The translations under genes were made by a program, and so were the position numbers. Shown one piece after another: positions 7,972 through 15,276 of a DNA stretch of 64,000 bases. The notes beneath the pieces were generated by a model, which was given only the letters and a program-made list of their open reading frames with translations, made no database searches and was not told where the DNA came from. The number at the start of each line of letters is the position of its first letter. Position 1 is the first letter of the stretch. Where the stretch lies: positions 124,001-188,000 of the forward strand of contig CAVQYV010000008.1 of assembly GCA_963718295.1 (NCBI GenBank), written 5' to 3'. This stretch comes from CAVQYV01 sp963718295 [NCBI: uncultured Methylomirabilota bacterium]. GTDB taxonomy: Bacteria; Methylomirabilota; Methylomirabilia; CAVQYV01.

Positions 7972-9477
7972 ATGAAACTCAAGGACATACTCTGGCTGGG
8001 GATCATTCTATGTTCCGCTTATCCGGGTCTGGTGGCCGGCAAGGCGATGGCAGCTGAGATTCGAAAACCTGCTGTGGCGGGGCTTTTCTATCCAGGGGAA
8101 AAGAAAGAACTCGCGTCGCTGGTGGACCGATACCTGAAGGAGGCACCGTTGCAGCCCTGTGCCGAGGAAGAGATCGTGGCGCTGATTGCGCCTCACGCCG
8201 GCTATCTCTATTCGGGAAGGGTCGCCGCCTACGCTTACAAGCAGATTCAGGGCAAGGAGTACGATCTGGTAGTCCTCATTGGCCCCAGCCACTCCATGGA
8301 ATTCGAGGGGGTCTCGCTCTATGGTGGGGATTGCTACGAGACCCCACTGGGAAAGGTCCAGATCGACAAGAGTTTCTCCGAGGCCCTGATCCGCCAGGAA
8401 AAATCCTTCCGCCTCCTCCCCCAAGCCCACCAGAAAGAGCACTCCTTGGAGGTTCAGCTCCCATTTCTTCAGAGATCACTGGGGAAGTTCTCTCTCCTTC
8501 CCCTCCTCATGGGTTCCCAGTCTCTTTCCTCCTGTAAGGCCCTGTCCGCGGCCTTGGTCAAGGTCCTGAAAGGCAAGAAGGCCCTCTTGGTGGCCAGCTC
8601 GGACCTCTCCCATTATCATTCTGCCAAGATGGCCAAGAGGTTGGATGATGGGGCGATCCAGGCCATTGCCGCGATGGATGGGCCCGCCCTTATCCATCGG
8701 ATGGAGGCGGGCTCCTGCGAATTGTGTGGGGCAGGCCCAGTGGCGACGGTCCTTCTGGCAGCCAAGGAAATGGGGGCCCATCGCGTGTCCATCCTGAAAT
8801 ATGCCGACTCCAGTGAGGTCTCCCAGGATCCCTCCGCGGTGGTGGGCTATCTTTCCGCAGCCGTCACCAGAGGCAAGGGAAAGAGCGGGAGAGAGAAGAC
8901 ACCGCCGCAGCAGGGGGCAAATGAAGGTTCACTGAGTGGCCGGAACCGGAGCGAGCTGCTGCAGATAGCAAGGAAAGCCATCGAGACCTATGTGAGGGAG
9001 GGAAAGGTCTGGGAACCCGAGATACCCGATCAGGATAGGGAGTTGCTCCGCCCCGGGGCCGCCTTCGTGACCCTCACCCAGGCAGGAGAACTGCGGGGCT
9101 GCATCGGCTACACCGAGGCCCTATATCCCCTCTATCGCACGGTGATCCGGTGTGCAATCGCCGCTGCCACCTCCGATCCGCGATTTGCGCCGTTGAAGTC
9201 GCAAGAGCTGGAAGAGGTCAGGATCGAAATCTCGGTGCTCAGTCCATTGAGGCAAATCCAGGATCTCTCAAAGATCCAGGTGGGCAGAGACGGGATCCAG
9301 ATCGAGAAGGGGGGACAAAGGGGCCTGCTCCTTCCCCAGGTGGCGACAAAATATCATTGGGATCGGAGGACCTTCCTGGAGCAAACTTGCTACAAGGCGG
9401 GCCTGCCTTCCGATGCCTGGCACGAAGGGGCGAAGATCTTCACCTTCTCGGCGGAGATCTTTCACGAAGTCAAATGA
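7972..9477 (+). CDS. MEMO-AMMECR1 fusion protein (AmmeMemoRadiSam proteins B and A) with signal peptide
   Basis: A 501-residue protein. Residues 1-24 are a signal peptide ending near AMA-AE. Residues about 26-305 are a MEMO domain, related to extradiol dioxygenases, with IAPHAGYLYSG, GPSH, EHSLEVQLPF, SSDLSHYH and CGAGPVAT marking the metal/active-site positions. After a charged linker (about 305-330), residues 340-500 are an AMMECR1 domain with the invariant LRGCIGY and SDPRFAPL. MEMO and AMMECR1 are usually separate proteins, so the fusion confirms that the two act together. The frame opens at TTG 7960, but ATG 7972 with GGGGA before it gives a proper signal peptide. Reaction and substrate are unknown in the family. 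Confidence 0.9.
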   Translation: MKLKDILWLGIILCSAYPGLVAGKAMAAEIRKPAVAGLFYPGEKKELASLVDRYLKEAPLQPCAEEEIVALIAPHAGYLYSGRVAAYAYKQIQGKEYDLVVLIGPSHSMEFEGVSLYGGDCYETPLGKVQIDKSFSEALIRQEKSFRLLPQAHQKEHSLEVQLPFLQRSLGKFSLLPLLMGSQSLSSCKALSAALVKVLKGKKALLVASSDLSHYHSAKMAKRLDDGAIQAIAAMDGPALIHRMEAGSCELCGAGPVATVLLAAKEMGAHRVSILKYADSSEVSQDPSAVVGYLSAAVTRGKGKSGREKTPPQQGANEGSLSGRNRSELLQIARKAIETYVREGKVWEPEIPDQDRELLRPGAAFVTLTQAGELRGCIGYTEALYPLYRTVIRCAIAAATSDPRFAPLKSQELEEVRIEISVLSPLRQIQDLSKIQVGRDGIQIEKGGQRGLLLPQVATKYHWDRRTFLEQTCYKAGLPSDAWHEGAKIFTFSAEIFHEVK

Positions 9478-9520
9478 AGCTTCCCTATTCCAATTCTAAA
9501 TTTGTCAGAAGGAGAATTAG

Positions 9521-10543
9521 ATGAAGGCCTTGGTCTATCACGGAAAGGATTCCATTGCCCTGGATGAGATGAAGGAGCCCGAGTTGCAGGAGGGGGAGGC
9601 CCTGATCAAGGTCCACTATGCCGGGATCTGCGGCAGCGACCTCATGATCTGGCACGGGGCCCTGGCGCGCATCGTTCCTCCGGTCATCCTCGGACACGAA
9701 TTCTGCGGCGAGATCGTGAAGATCAAGGGCCAGCCCCAGGGCGACCTCACGGTGGGCGATCGGGTGGCGGTGGAGCCCCTCATCAACTGTGGAGTCTGCC
9801 TTCCCTGCCGCATGGGCCTCTACCATGTGTGCCGCCGACTCAGGCTCATCGGGGTCGACGTAGATGGAGGATTTGCTTCTTGGGTGAAGGCCCCATTTCA
9901 CCGCATCTATAAGCTGGCGCCAGGTGCGAGCATGGAGATGGCCGCGCTGAGCGAACCCACCGCCGTAGCTGTACACATGGTGAGGCGTTCTGGCCTTCAG
10001 GTAGGGGACCTCGCGGTAATCCTGGGAGGAGGCCCCATTGGCCTGTTGGTGGCCCAGGTCGCCCGGGCGTGTGGGGCGGGACGGGTCTTCATCTCGGAGA
10101 TCAACGATTTTCGGCTTGGCCTGGCCAGGGAGTTGGGCTTCGGGGTGATCGATCCCCGAAAGGGAGATCCGATCCGGGAAGTCCTGGATATGACAGAGGG
10201 AGAGGGAGCGGATGTGGTCTTCGAGGAGACCGGCTTGCCCGAGGCGGCAGCCCAGATGATTGCCATGACCAGGGTGCGGGGTCGCATTCTCCTGGGTGGG
10301 GTCCATAAGAAGCCTGCTCCCGTGGATCTGCAGAATGTGGTGATCAAGGAGATCGAGCTGGTCGGATCCAGGGTCTACGATTTTCGGGATTTCCGCACCG
10401 CCCTGGATATGTTAAATGATGGAAGAGTAAAGGGTGCTTCGCTGATCACCAAGAAGATTCGATTGGATGAAATCATTACGGAAGGCTTCGATGTGATTCA
10501 GGGTGGGGGCCAGGTGATGAAGATCCTGGTGAGCCCGGAGTGA
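9521..10543 (+). CDS. Zinc-dependent medium-chain dehydrogenase (threonine/sorbitol dehydrogenase-like)
   Basis: A 340-residue NAD(P)-dependent alcohol/polyol dehydrogenase of the cytoplasm. Catalytic zinc ligands are Cys37 (GICGSD), His59-Glu60 (GHEF) and a distal Glu. The structural zinc is held by Cys90, 93, 96 and 104. The Rossmann motif is LGGGPIGLL (about 167-175). AGGAGAATTAG precedes the ATG by six bases. The following genes are the two transketolase halves, so a sugar or sugar-alcohol substrate is plausible, but the exact substrate cannot be named. Confidence 0.85.
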   Translation: MKALVYHGKDSIALDEMKEPELQEGEALIKVHYAGICGSDLMIWHGALARIVPPVILGHEFCGEIVKIKGQPQGDLTVGDRVAVEPLINCGVCLPCRMGLYHVCRRLRLIGVDVDGGFASWVKAPFHRIYKLAPGASMEMAALSEPTAVAVHMVRRSGLQVGDLAVILGGGPIGLLVAQVARACGAGRVFISEINDFRLGLARELGFGVIDPRKGDPIREVLDMTEGEGADVVFEETGLPEAAAQMIAMTRVRGRILLGGVHKKPAPVDLQNVVIKEIELVGSRVYDFRDFRTALDMLNDGRVKGASLITKKIRLDEIITEGFDVIQGGGQVMKILVSPE

Positions 10544-10573
10544 GCTGAGGATCGGCGAAAGGAGGAGATCGGA

Positions 10574-11416
10574 ATGCCCGTTTCAAAGGCGCTGATTGAG
10601 GAATTGGAGAAGAAGGCCAATGGGCTGCGCTGCGATGTGGTGAAAATGTGCCACCAAGCCGGCTCTGGCCATCCGGGGGGGTCGCTGTCGGCGGCCGACA
10701 TCGTGGCTGCCCTCTATTTCCACTTCATGCGGTTGGATCCCCAGAACCCGAAGTGGGAGGATCGGGATCGGTTCATCATGAGCAAGGGCCACGCCTGCCC
10801 GGTTCAATATGCGGCCCTCTCCCGCAGGGGTTTCTTTCCCGAGGAGGTTCTCTGGACCCTGCGCAAGTTCGAGAGCCCCCTGCAAGGCCATCCCGACATG
10901 AAATCTACCCGAGGCCTCGACATGACCTCGGGATCTCTGGGGAATGGATTGTCCATCGGGGTGGGAATGGCCCTGGGAGCCAGGATCGCGAAAAAGGACT
11001 TCCGGGTGTACGTAATGCTGGGGGATGGAGAGCTTCAGGAAGGCCTGGTCTGGGAAGGGGCGATGGCGGCAGCCCATTTCAAGCTGGATCACCTGACTAC
11101 CTTCGTGGATTACAACAAGCTCCAGATCGATGGGGAGAATAAGGATATCATGGGACTGGAGCCGCTGGTGGGGAAATGGCAACAGTTCGGCTGGGAGACC
11201 CTGGAGATCGACGGCCACAACATGACGGAGGTGGTGGGCGCCATCGAGCAAGCCCAGGGAATGAAGGGCAAGCCCACCTGCATCATCGCTCATACGGTCA
11301 AAGGCAAAGGGGTCTCCTATATGGAGTGCGCGGCGGAATGGCACGGCCGTGCTCCCACCGGCGAAGAGTTGGATCGGGCCCTGTGCGAGTTAGGGGAGAA
11401 GGGAGGGCAGGGTTAA
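10574..11416 (+). CDS. Transketolase, N-terminal (ThDP pyrophosphate-binding) subunit
   Basis: A 280-residue half-transketolase carrying the diphosphate-binding domain: GHPGGSLSAAD (about 32-42), the SKGHACPVQYAAL segment, and the ThDP/Mg motif GDGELQEG followed by NKLQIDG. Together with the next gene it transfers two-carbon ketol units in the pentose phosphate pathway. Bacteria and archaea with split transketolases encode the halves adjacently, as here. GGAGGAGATCGGA precedes the start. The stop TAA shares its last base with the ATG of the second half (TAATG), which implies coupled, stoichiometric synthesis. Confidence 0.92.
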   Translation: MPVSKALIEELEKKANGLRCDVVKMCHQAGSGHPGGSLSAADIVAALYFHFMRLDPQNPKWEDRDRFIMSKGHACPVQYAALSRRGFFPEEVLWTLRKFESPLQGHPDMKSTRGLDMTSGSLGNGLSIGVGMALGARIAKKDFRVYVMLGDGELQEGLVWEGAMAAAHFKLDHLTTFVDYNKLQIDGENKDIMGLEPLVGKWQQFGWETLEIDGHNMTEVVGAIEQAQGMKGKPTCIIAHTVKGKGVSYMECAAEWHGRAPTGEELDRALCELGEKGGQG

Positions 11417-12357
11417 TGGGCGAGCGGATCACCCTACAATCGGCCTATGGGGAGGCGCTGAAGACGCTGGGATCCAAGTATCCCAATCTGGTGGTCCTGG
11501 ATGCGGATCTATCCAAGATCACCCAGACCGTGCATTTTGCCAAGGCTTTCCCCGATCGCTTTTTCAACGTGGGGATTGCGGAACAGGACTTGATGGCCAT
11601 CACCGCAGGCCTGGCTACCACCGGCATGATCCCGGTGGCCAACACCTACGCCTGCTTTGCGACCATGAGGGCCTGCGAGCAGGTGCGCACCTTCATTGCC
11701 TATCCCAACCTCAATGCGAAAATCGTGGCTCTGAGCGCCGGGATCGAGGAAGGATGGAGCGGAGTCACCCATCAGGCCATCGAAGATATGGCGATCATGA
11801 GAACCATCCCCAATATGACGGTCATAGCCCCCTCGGATGCCTTCCTCACCCAAAAGGCCACTGAGGCCATGGTCCAGCATAAGGGACCCGTTTATATGCG
11901 ATTTGGCCGGAATGCCTTTCCGGTCATCTACGATGAGAAGGCCTCTTTTACGCTGGGAAAGGCGATCCAGCTGAAGGAGGGAAAGGATGTGACGCTGATC
12001 GCCTGCGGGATCATGGTGGAAAAGGCCCTCCGGGCCGCAGAGATCCTGGAAAAGGAGCGGGTCTTTGCCCGAGTCCTGGATATGCACACTATCAAGCCCT
12101 TGGACGGGGAGGCCGTCATGGCTGCGGCCAAGGAGACCGGAGCTTTGGTGACCGCTGAGGATCATCTGGTGGCCAATGGCCTGGGCGGCGCCGTGGCGGA
12201 ATATCTGGCTTCCAATTGGCCGGCGCCCTTGGAGCGGATTGGCCTTCAGGATACCTTCGGGGAGACGGGCCATCCGGACAGGCTCTTTGAAAAATATGGG
12301 ATGACGGAGAGCCATATCGCAGAGGCGGCCAGGAAGGCCATTGTGCGCAAAAGATGA
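11416..12357 (+). CDS. Transketolase, C-terminal (pyrimidine-binding) subunit
   Basis: A 313-residue partner of the preceding gene. It holds the pyrimidine-binding domain with the activating Glu in GIAEQDL (about 54-60) and the C-terminal transketolase domain (about 190-310). The start is the ATG overlapping the previous stop; an upstream continuation of the frame into the N-terminal gene (from 11176) is only an overlap artefact. The two genes form one functional alpha/beta enzyme in the cytoplasm. Its stop overlaps the start of the Nudix gene (ATGA). Confidence 0.92.
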   Translation: MGERITLQSAYGEALKTLGSKYPNLVVLDADLSKITQTVHFAKAFPDRFFNVGIAEQDLMAITAGLATTGMIPVANTYACFATMRACEQVRTFIAYPNLNAKIVALSAGIEEGWSGVTHQAIEDMAIMRTIPNMTVIAPSDAFLTQKATEAMVQHKGPVYMRFGRNAFPVIYDEKASFTLGKAIQLKEGKDVTLIACGIMVEKALRAAEILEKERVFARVLDMHTIKPLDGEAVMAAAKETGALVTAEDHLVANGLGGAVAEYLASNWPAPLERIGLQDTFGETGHPDRLFEKYGMTESHIAEAARKAIVRKR

Positions 12358-12770
12358 GCGACGGGAAGATGGAGGGCTTGCAGCCGCCTCGTCCCACGGT
12401 GGATATCATTATCGAACTGGAGGGCAGGGGCATCGTCCTGATCAGGCGAAGGAATCCTCCTTATGGCTGGGCCATCCCGGGAGGATTCGTGGATTGCGGG
12501 GAAACCCTGGAGCAGGCCGCGGTCCGTGAGGCATGGGAGGAAACCACCCTGCAGGTGGAATTGATCAGGCAGTTTCACGCCTATTCCGATCCGGACCGCG
12601 ACCCCCGGAGCCATACGATCTCCATGGTCTTCATCGCCAGATCCTCGGGTGAGCCAAAGGCAGCGGATGACGCCCAGGAGATTGGGGTCTTTCGAGCCGA
12701 TAGCCTGCCTCAGCCCCTGGCCTTCGATCATGGCCGGATCCTGGCCGACTATTTCTCTGGCGCCTATTAG
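12354..12770 (+). CDS. Nudix hydrolase
   Basis: A 138-residue pyrophosphohydrolase with a complete Nudix box starting at [12 protein letters not shown] and continuing through REAWEETTL (about residues 43-66), which binds Mg2+ and cleaves nucleoside diphosphates linked to another moiety. The family is close to ADP-ribose pyrophosphatases, but the substrate is not certain. Translation is coupled to the transketolase subunit by an ATGA overlap. Confidence 0.85.
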   Translation: MSDGKMEGLQPPRPTVDIIIELEGRGIVLIRRRNPPYGWAIPGGFVDCGETLEQAAVREAWEETTLQVELIRQFHAYSDPDRDPRSHTISMVFIARSSGEPKAADDAQEIGVFRADSLPQPLAFDHGRILADYFSGAY

Positions 12771-12779
12771 GGGAATTGG

Positions 12780-13157
12780 TTGAAGAAGCGTCTTCAGGAG
12801 CTGCTCGGCCTGATCAGGGGCCTCACCCAGGATGATCGTATTCCCGAGCGGGACAAGCTGATCCTGGGAGGCCTCCTGGCTCTCCTGATTTCCCCCCTCG
12901 ACCTGATTCCCGACTTCATCCCAATTTTGGGGTATCTCGATGATTTCTTCATGTGGGTGCTGTTGCTGGATTATCTCTTTGGCAGGATTGACCGGGAGGT
13001 CCTCGTGGATCATTATCCCTGGGATCTGAGGGGCTATGAGCGGATGCGCCGTTGGGTGGGTTATGTCTCCTGGGTCATCCCCAACATGATCAAAAACCGG
13101 ATCTGGGCAAAAGCAAAGACAGGAGCATCAGATACCGAAGAGGTGAAGGAAAAATAG
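12780..13157 (+). CDS. YkvA family (DUF1232) membrane protein
   Basis: A 125-residue small membrane protein. The DUF1232 signature is the amphipathic segment LISPLDLIPDFIPILGYLDD (about 36-55), followed by a hydrophobic helix. The start is a TTG with GGGGA upstream; no ATG fits. Function is unknown in this family. It lies between the Nudix and aminotransferase genes with gaps of 9 and 1 bases, so it is part of the same transcript. Confidence 0.8.
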   Translation: MKKRLQELLGLIRGLTQDDRIPERDKLILGGLLALLISPLDLIPDFIPILGYLDDFFMWVLLLDYLFGRIDREVLVDHYPWDLRGYERMRRWVGYVSWVIPNMIKNRIWAKAKTGASDTEEVKEK

Positions 13158-13158
13158 G

Positions 13159-14337
13159 ATGGCCATTTCGACGAGGGTGAAGGAATGCATGGAGCAGTCC
13201 TCCTGGATTCGGAAGATGTTCGAGGAGGGCTGCGAATTGAAGGCCCGATGCGGACCGGAGAATGTCTTCGATTTCAGCCTGGGAAATCCCTGCCTGGAGC
13301 CGCCCCCAGGATTCCAACAGGCCCTGGAGGTGGTGGCCAAAGAGAAAATCCCCGGGAAACACGCCTACATGCCCAATGCAGGATTGGTTGAAACCCGGGT
13401 GGCCATCGCGCGTTATTTGGGGCAAGAGCATGGGATTTCCTTCGGTCCGGAGCATATCCTGATGACCTGCGGGGCAGGAGGGGGGCTGAATGTGGTCTTG
13501 AAGGCGCTCCTGGAGCCCGGAGATGAGGTCATCATCCTGATTCCCTTCTTCCCCGAGTATCGCTTCTATGTGGACAATCACGGGGGAGTGGTGATTCCCG
13601 TCAAGAGCCAGAAGGATTTCTCCCTGGACCTGGCTGCCCTGGAACGCGCCATAGGCAGAAGGACCAAGGCCCTGCTCCTGAATTCCCCTAATAACCCTAC
13701 CGGAAAGGTCTATGACGTTTCCAGCTTGAGGGCCCTGGGGGAGTTGGTTCGGGAAAAGGAGCGACAATATCAGAACGACATCTATCTGATCTCGGATGAG
13801 CCTTACTCCAAGATCGTGTATAATGGGGGCCGGGTGCCCAGCATCTTCGGGATACACCCCAACTCGATTCTGGTAACCTCCCATTCCAAGGACCTCTCTT
13901 TGCCTGGGGAACGGATCGGCTATCTCGCGATCCATCCCGCCTCGGGCCATGCAGGGGAACTGGCCTCCGCCATGACCTTTGCCCAGCGCATCCTGGGATT
14001 TGTCAATGCCCCTGCCCTGATGCAGAGAGTGATTGCCCATCTGCAGGGCGTGAGCATCGATGTGGATTGGTATCGGATAAGGCGTGACCGTCTCTACCGG
14101 GCCCTGTCCGAGATGGGATACACTCTGGTAAAACCGGATGGGGCCTTTTATCTTTTCCCCGAGTCCCCCGTTGATGACCTGGAGTTCGTGCAAGAGCTTC
14201 AGAAGTCAAATGTCCTGACCGTACCCGGGCGGGGGTTCGGCGCCCCCGGCTATTTTCGCATCGCATACTGCGTGGACGAGTGCGTAATCGAAGGGGCTCT
14301 CCCTGGTTTTGCCGCAGCGATCCGAAAATACCTTTAG
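13159..14337 (+). CDS. PLP-dependent aminotransferase, class I/II
   Basis: A 392-residue fold-type I aminotransferase. The PLP Schiff-base lysine is Lys244 in SHSKDLSLPG. NSPNNPTG (about 175-182) and SDEPY (about 212-216) are the cofactor-binding motifs. It belongs to the AspC-like group; substrate specificity is not visible. It follows the YkvA gene after one base and ends the rightward metabolic run. A C-terminal Arg in GYFRIAYC probably binds the substrate carboxylate. Confidence 0.88.
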   Translation: MAISTRVKECMEQSSWIRKMFEEGCELKARCGPENVFDFSLGNPCLEPPPGFQQALEVVAKEKIPGKHAYMPNAGLVETRVAIARYLGQEHGISFGPEHILMTCGAGGGLNVVLKALLEPGDEVIILIPFFPEYRFYVDNHGGVVIPVKSQKDFSLDLAALERAIGRRTKALLLNSPNNPTGKVYDVSSLRALGELVREKERQYQNDIYLISDEPYSKIVYNGGRVPSIFGIHPNSILVTSHSKDLSLPGERIGYLAIHPASGHAGELASAMTFAQRILGFVNAPALMQRVIAHLQGVSIDVDWYRIRRDRLYRALSEMGYTLVKPDGAFYLFPESPVDDLEFVQELQKSNVLTVPGRGFGAPGYFRIAYCVDECVIEGALPGFAAAIRKYL

Positions 14338-14377
14338 ATGAGCTTTCGAATTTCCGTCAAAGCAGCAGCGATCCTGG

Positions 14378-14954
14378 TCAGGCTATCAGCTTCTTGAGCA
14401 GCCAGGCCATATTTTTCCCCAGATCCTGCATGGTGGCGATACCTTCGGCGTCCTTTGCGAAGTCTTCGGGGTTGCGGGCCTGGATCAGATTCCAGTAGCT
14501 GGATCCAGGTATAATCATCCCGGCGATGAGAAAGAAGAAGTTCAAGGAGGAGAAGGCATGGGTGCCGCCGGCTCGGCGCATGGAGACCACGGCGGCGCCC
14601 ACCTTTCGTTGCAAGAGATCCCCGTTCATTCGACAAACCAGGCCTGCCCGGTCGATGAGGGCTTTAATCTCAGACGTGACGTCGCTGAAGTAGACCGGGG
14701 AGCCGAGAATGATGGCATCGGACTCTACCATCTTTGCGATGTGATCATTCAAGAGGTCCAGACTTCTGGATACAGCGTCGATCCTTTGTCTCTCGGCATT
14801 TGTAGCAGGCAAGGCAACCATGGAGAGGCCGGCCGCCCACCTGAATCAGTTCCGTCTCGATGCCTTCTCGACGAAGCTCCTGGAATACGACTTGGATCGC
14901 TTGATAGGTGTTCCCCTTCGCCCGCGGGCTTCCATTAAAAGCAACTACTTTCAT
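14378..14954 (-). pseudogene. NADPH-dependent FMN reductase/flavodoxin-like protein, frameshifted
   Basis: The N-terminal part reads from ATG 14952-14954 (MKVVAFNGSPRAKGNT, the flavin-phosphate loop, then CLACYKC) and meets a stop near 14745. The rest of the protein continues in another frame (KMVESDAIILGSPVYF, then WLLKKLIA) to 14378. Removing one base near 14758-14764 would join them as a normal protein of about 190 residues. GGAGGTG precedes the start. Members of this family reduce flavins or quinones in the cytoplasm. The break may be real gene loss or a single sequencing indel; the rest of the protein looks undamaged. Confidence 0.8.
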
Positions 14955-14989
14955 GTATCACCTCCGAAGTGGATGAGATTCTGTGGGTT

Positions 14990-15184
14990 TCAGTTCACCC
15001 AGCGGCGGCTGAGGAAAAGTAAGGCTAAACCCATGATCATAATGCCCAGCCCGAAGATTCGCAGGGTGGGATTGGAGAGGCCAGGAAGGAGCTGTGCCAA
15101 CTCCTTCACTTTCTCCGGACTCAGGAAATAGGGGATTCCCTCCAGGATCATGGCCAGCCCCAATGCCAATAGAAAAAGCTTCAT
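14990..15184 (-). CDS. DUF2065 family small membrane protein
   Basis: A 64-residue protein with two membrane helices flanking LSPEKVKELAQLL and a final GLALLFLSRRWV, the usual DUF2065 (YjeT) layout. The ATG at 15182-15184 is preferred over one nine bases upstream because AAGGAG is then at normal spacing. Function is unknown. It precedes the broken flavin reductase gene by 35 bases on the same strand. Confidence 0.8.
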   Translation of the reverse strand: MKLFLLALGLAMILEGIPYFLSPEKVKELAQLLPGLSNPTLRIFGLGIMIMGLALLFLSRRWVN

Positions 15185-15232
15185 CGCAATCATCTCCTTC
15201 CGCCCTGCCCCTTAAGGTGCGAGCCGTCTTCT

Positions 15233-15262
15233 TTGATTGGCTGGGATCTACGCCATTATAAT
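15233..15262 (+). promoter_or_regulatory. Sigma-70 promoter for glnD
   Basis: TTGATT (15233-15238), an 18-base spacer and a perfect TATAAT (15257-15262) end 14 bases before the glnD start, leaving a very short leader. Confidence 0.55.
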
Positions 15263-15276
15263 AAGAACCTTCAGGA

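Noticed and set aside
13090-14193. 367-codon open frame opposite the aminotransferase gene
   Set aside because: Antisense shadow; no ribosome binding site or recognisable domain.
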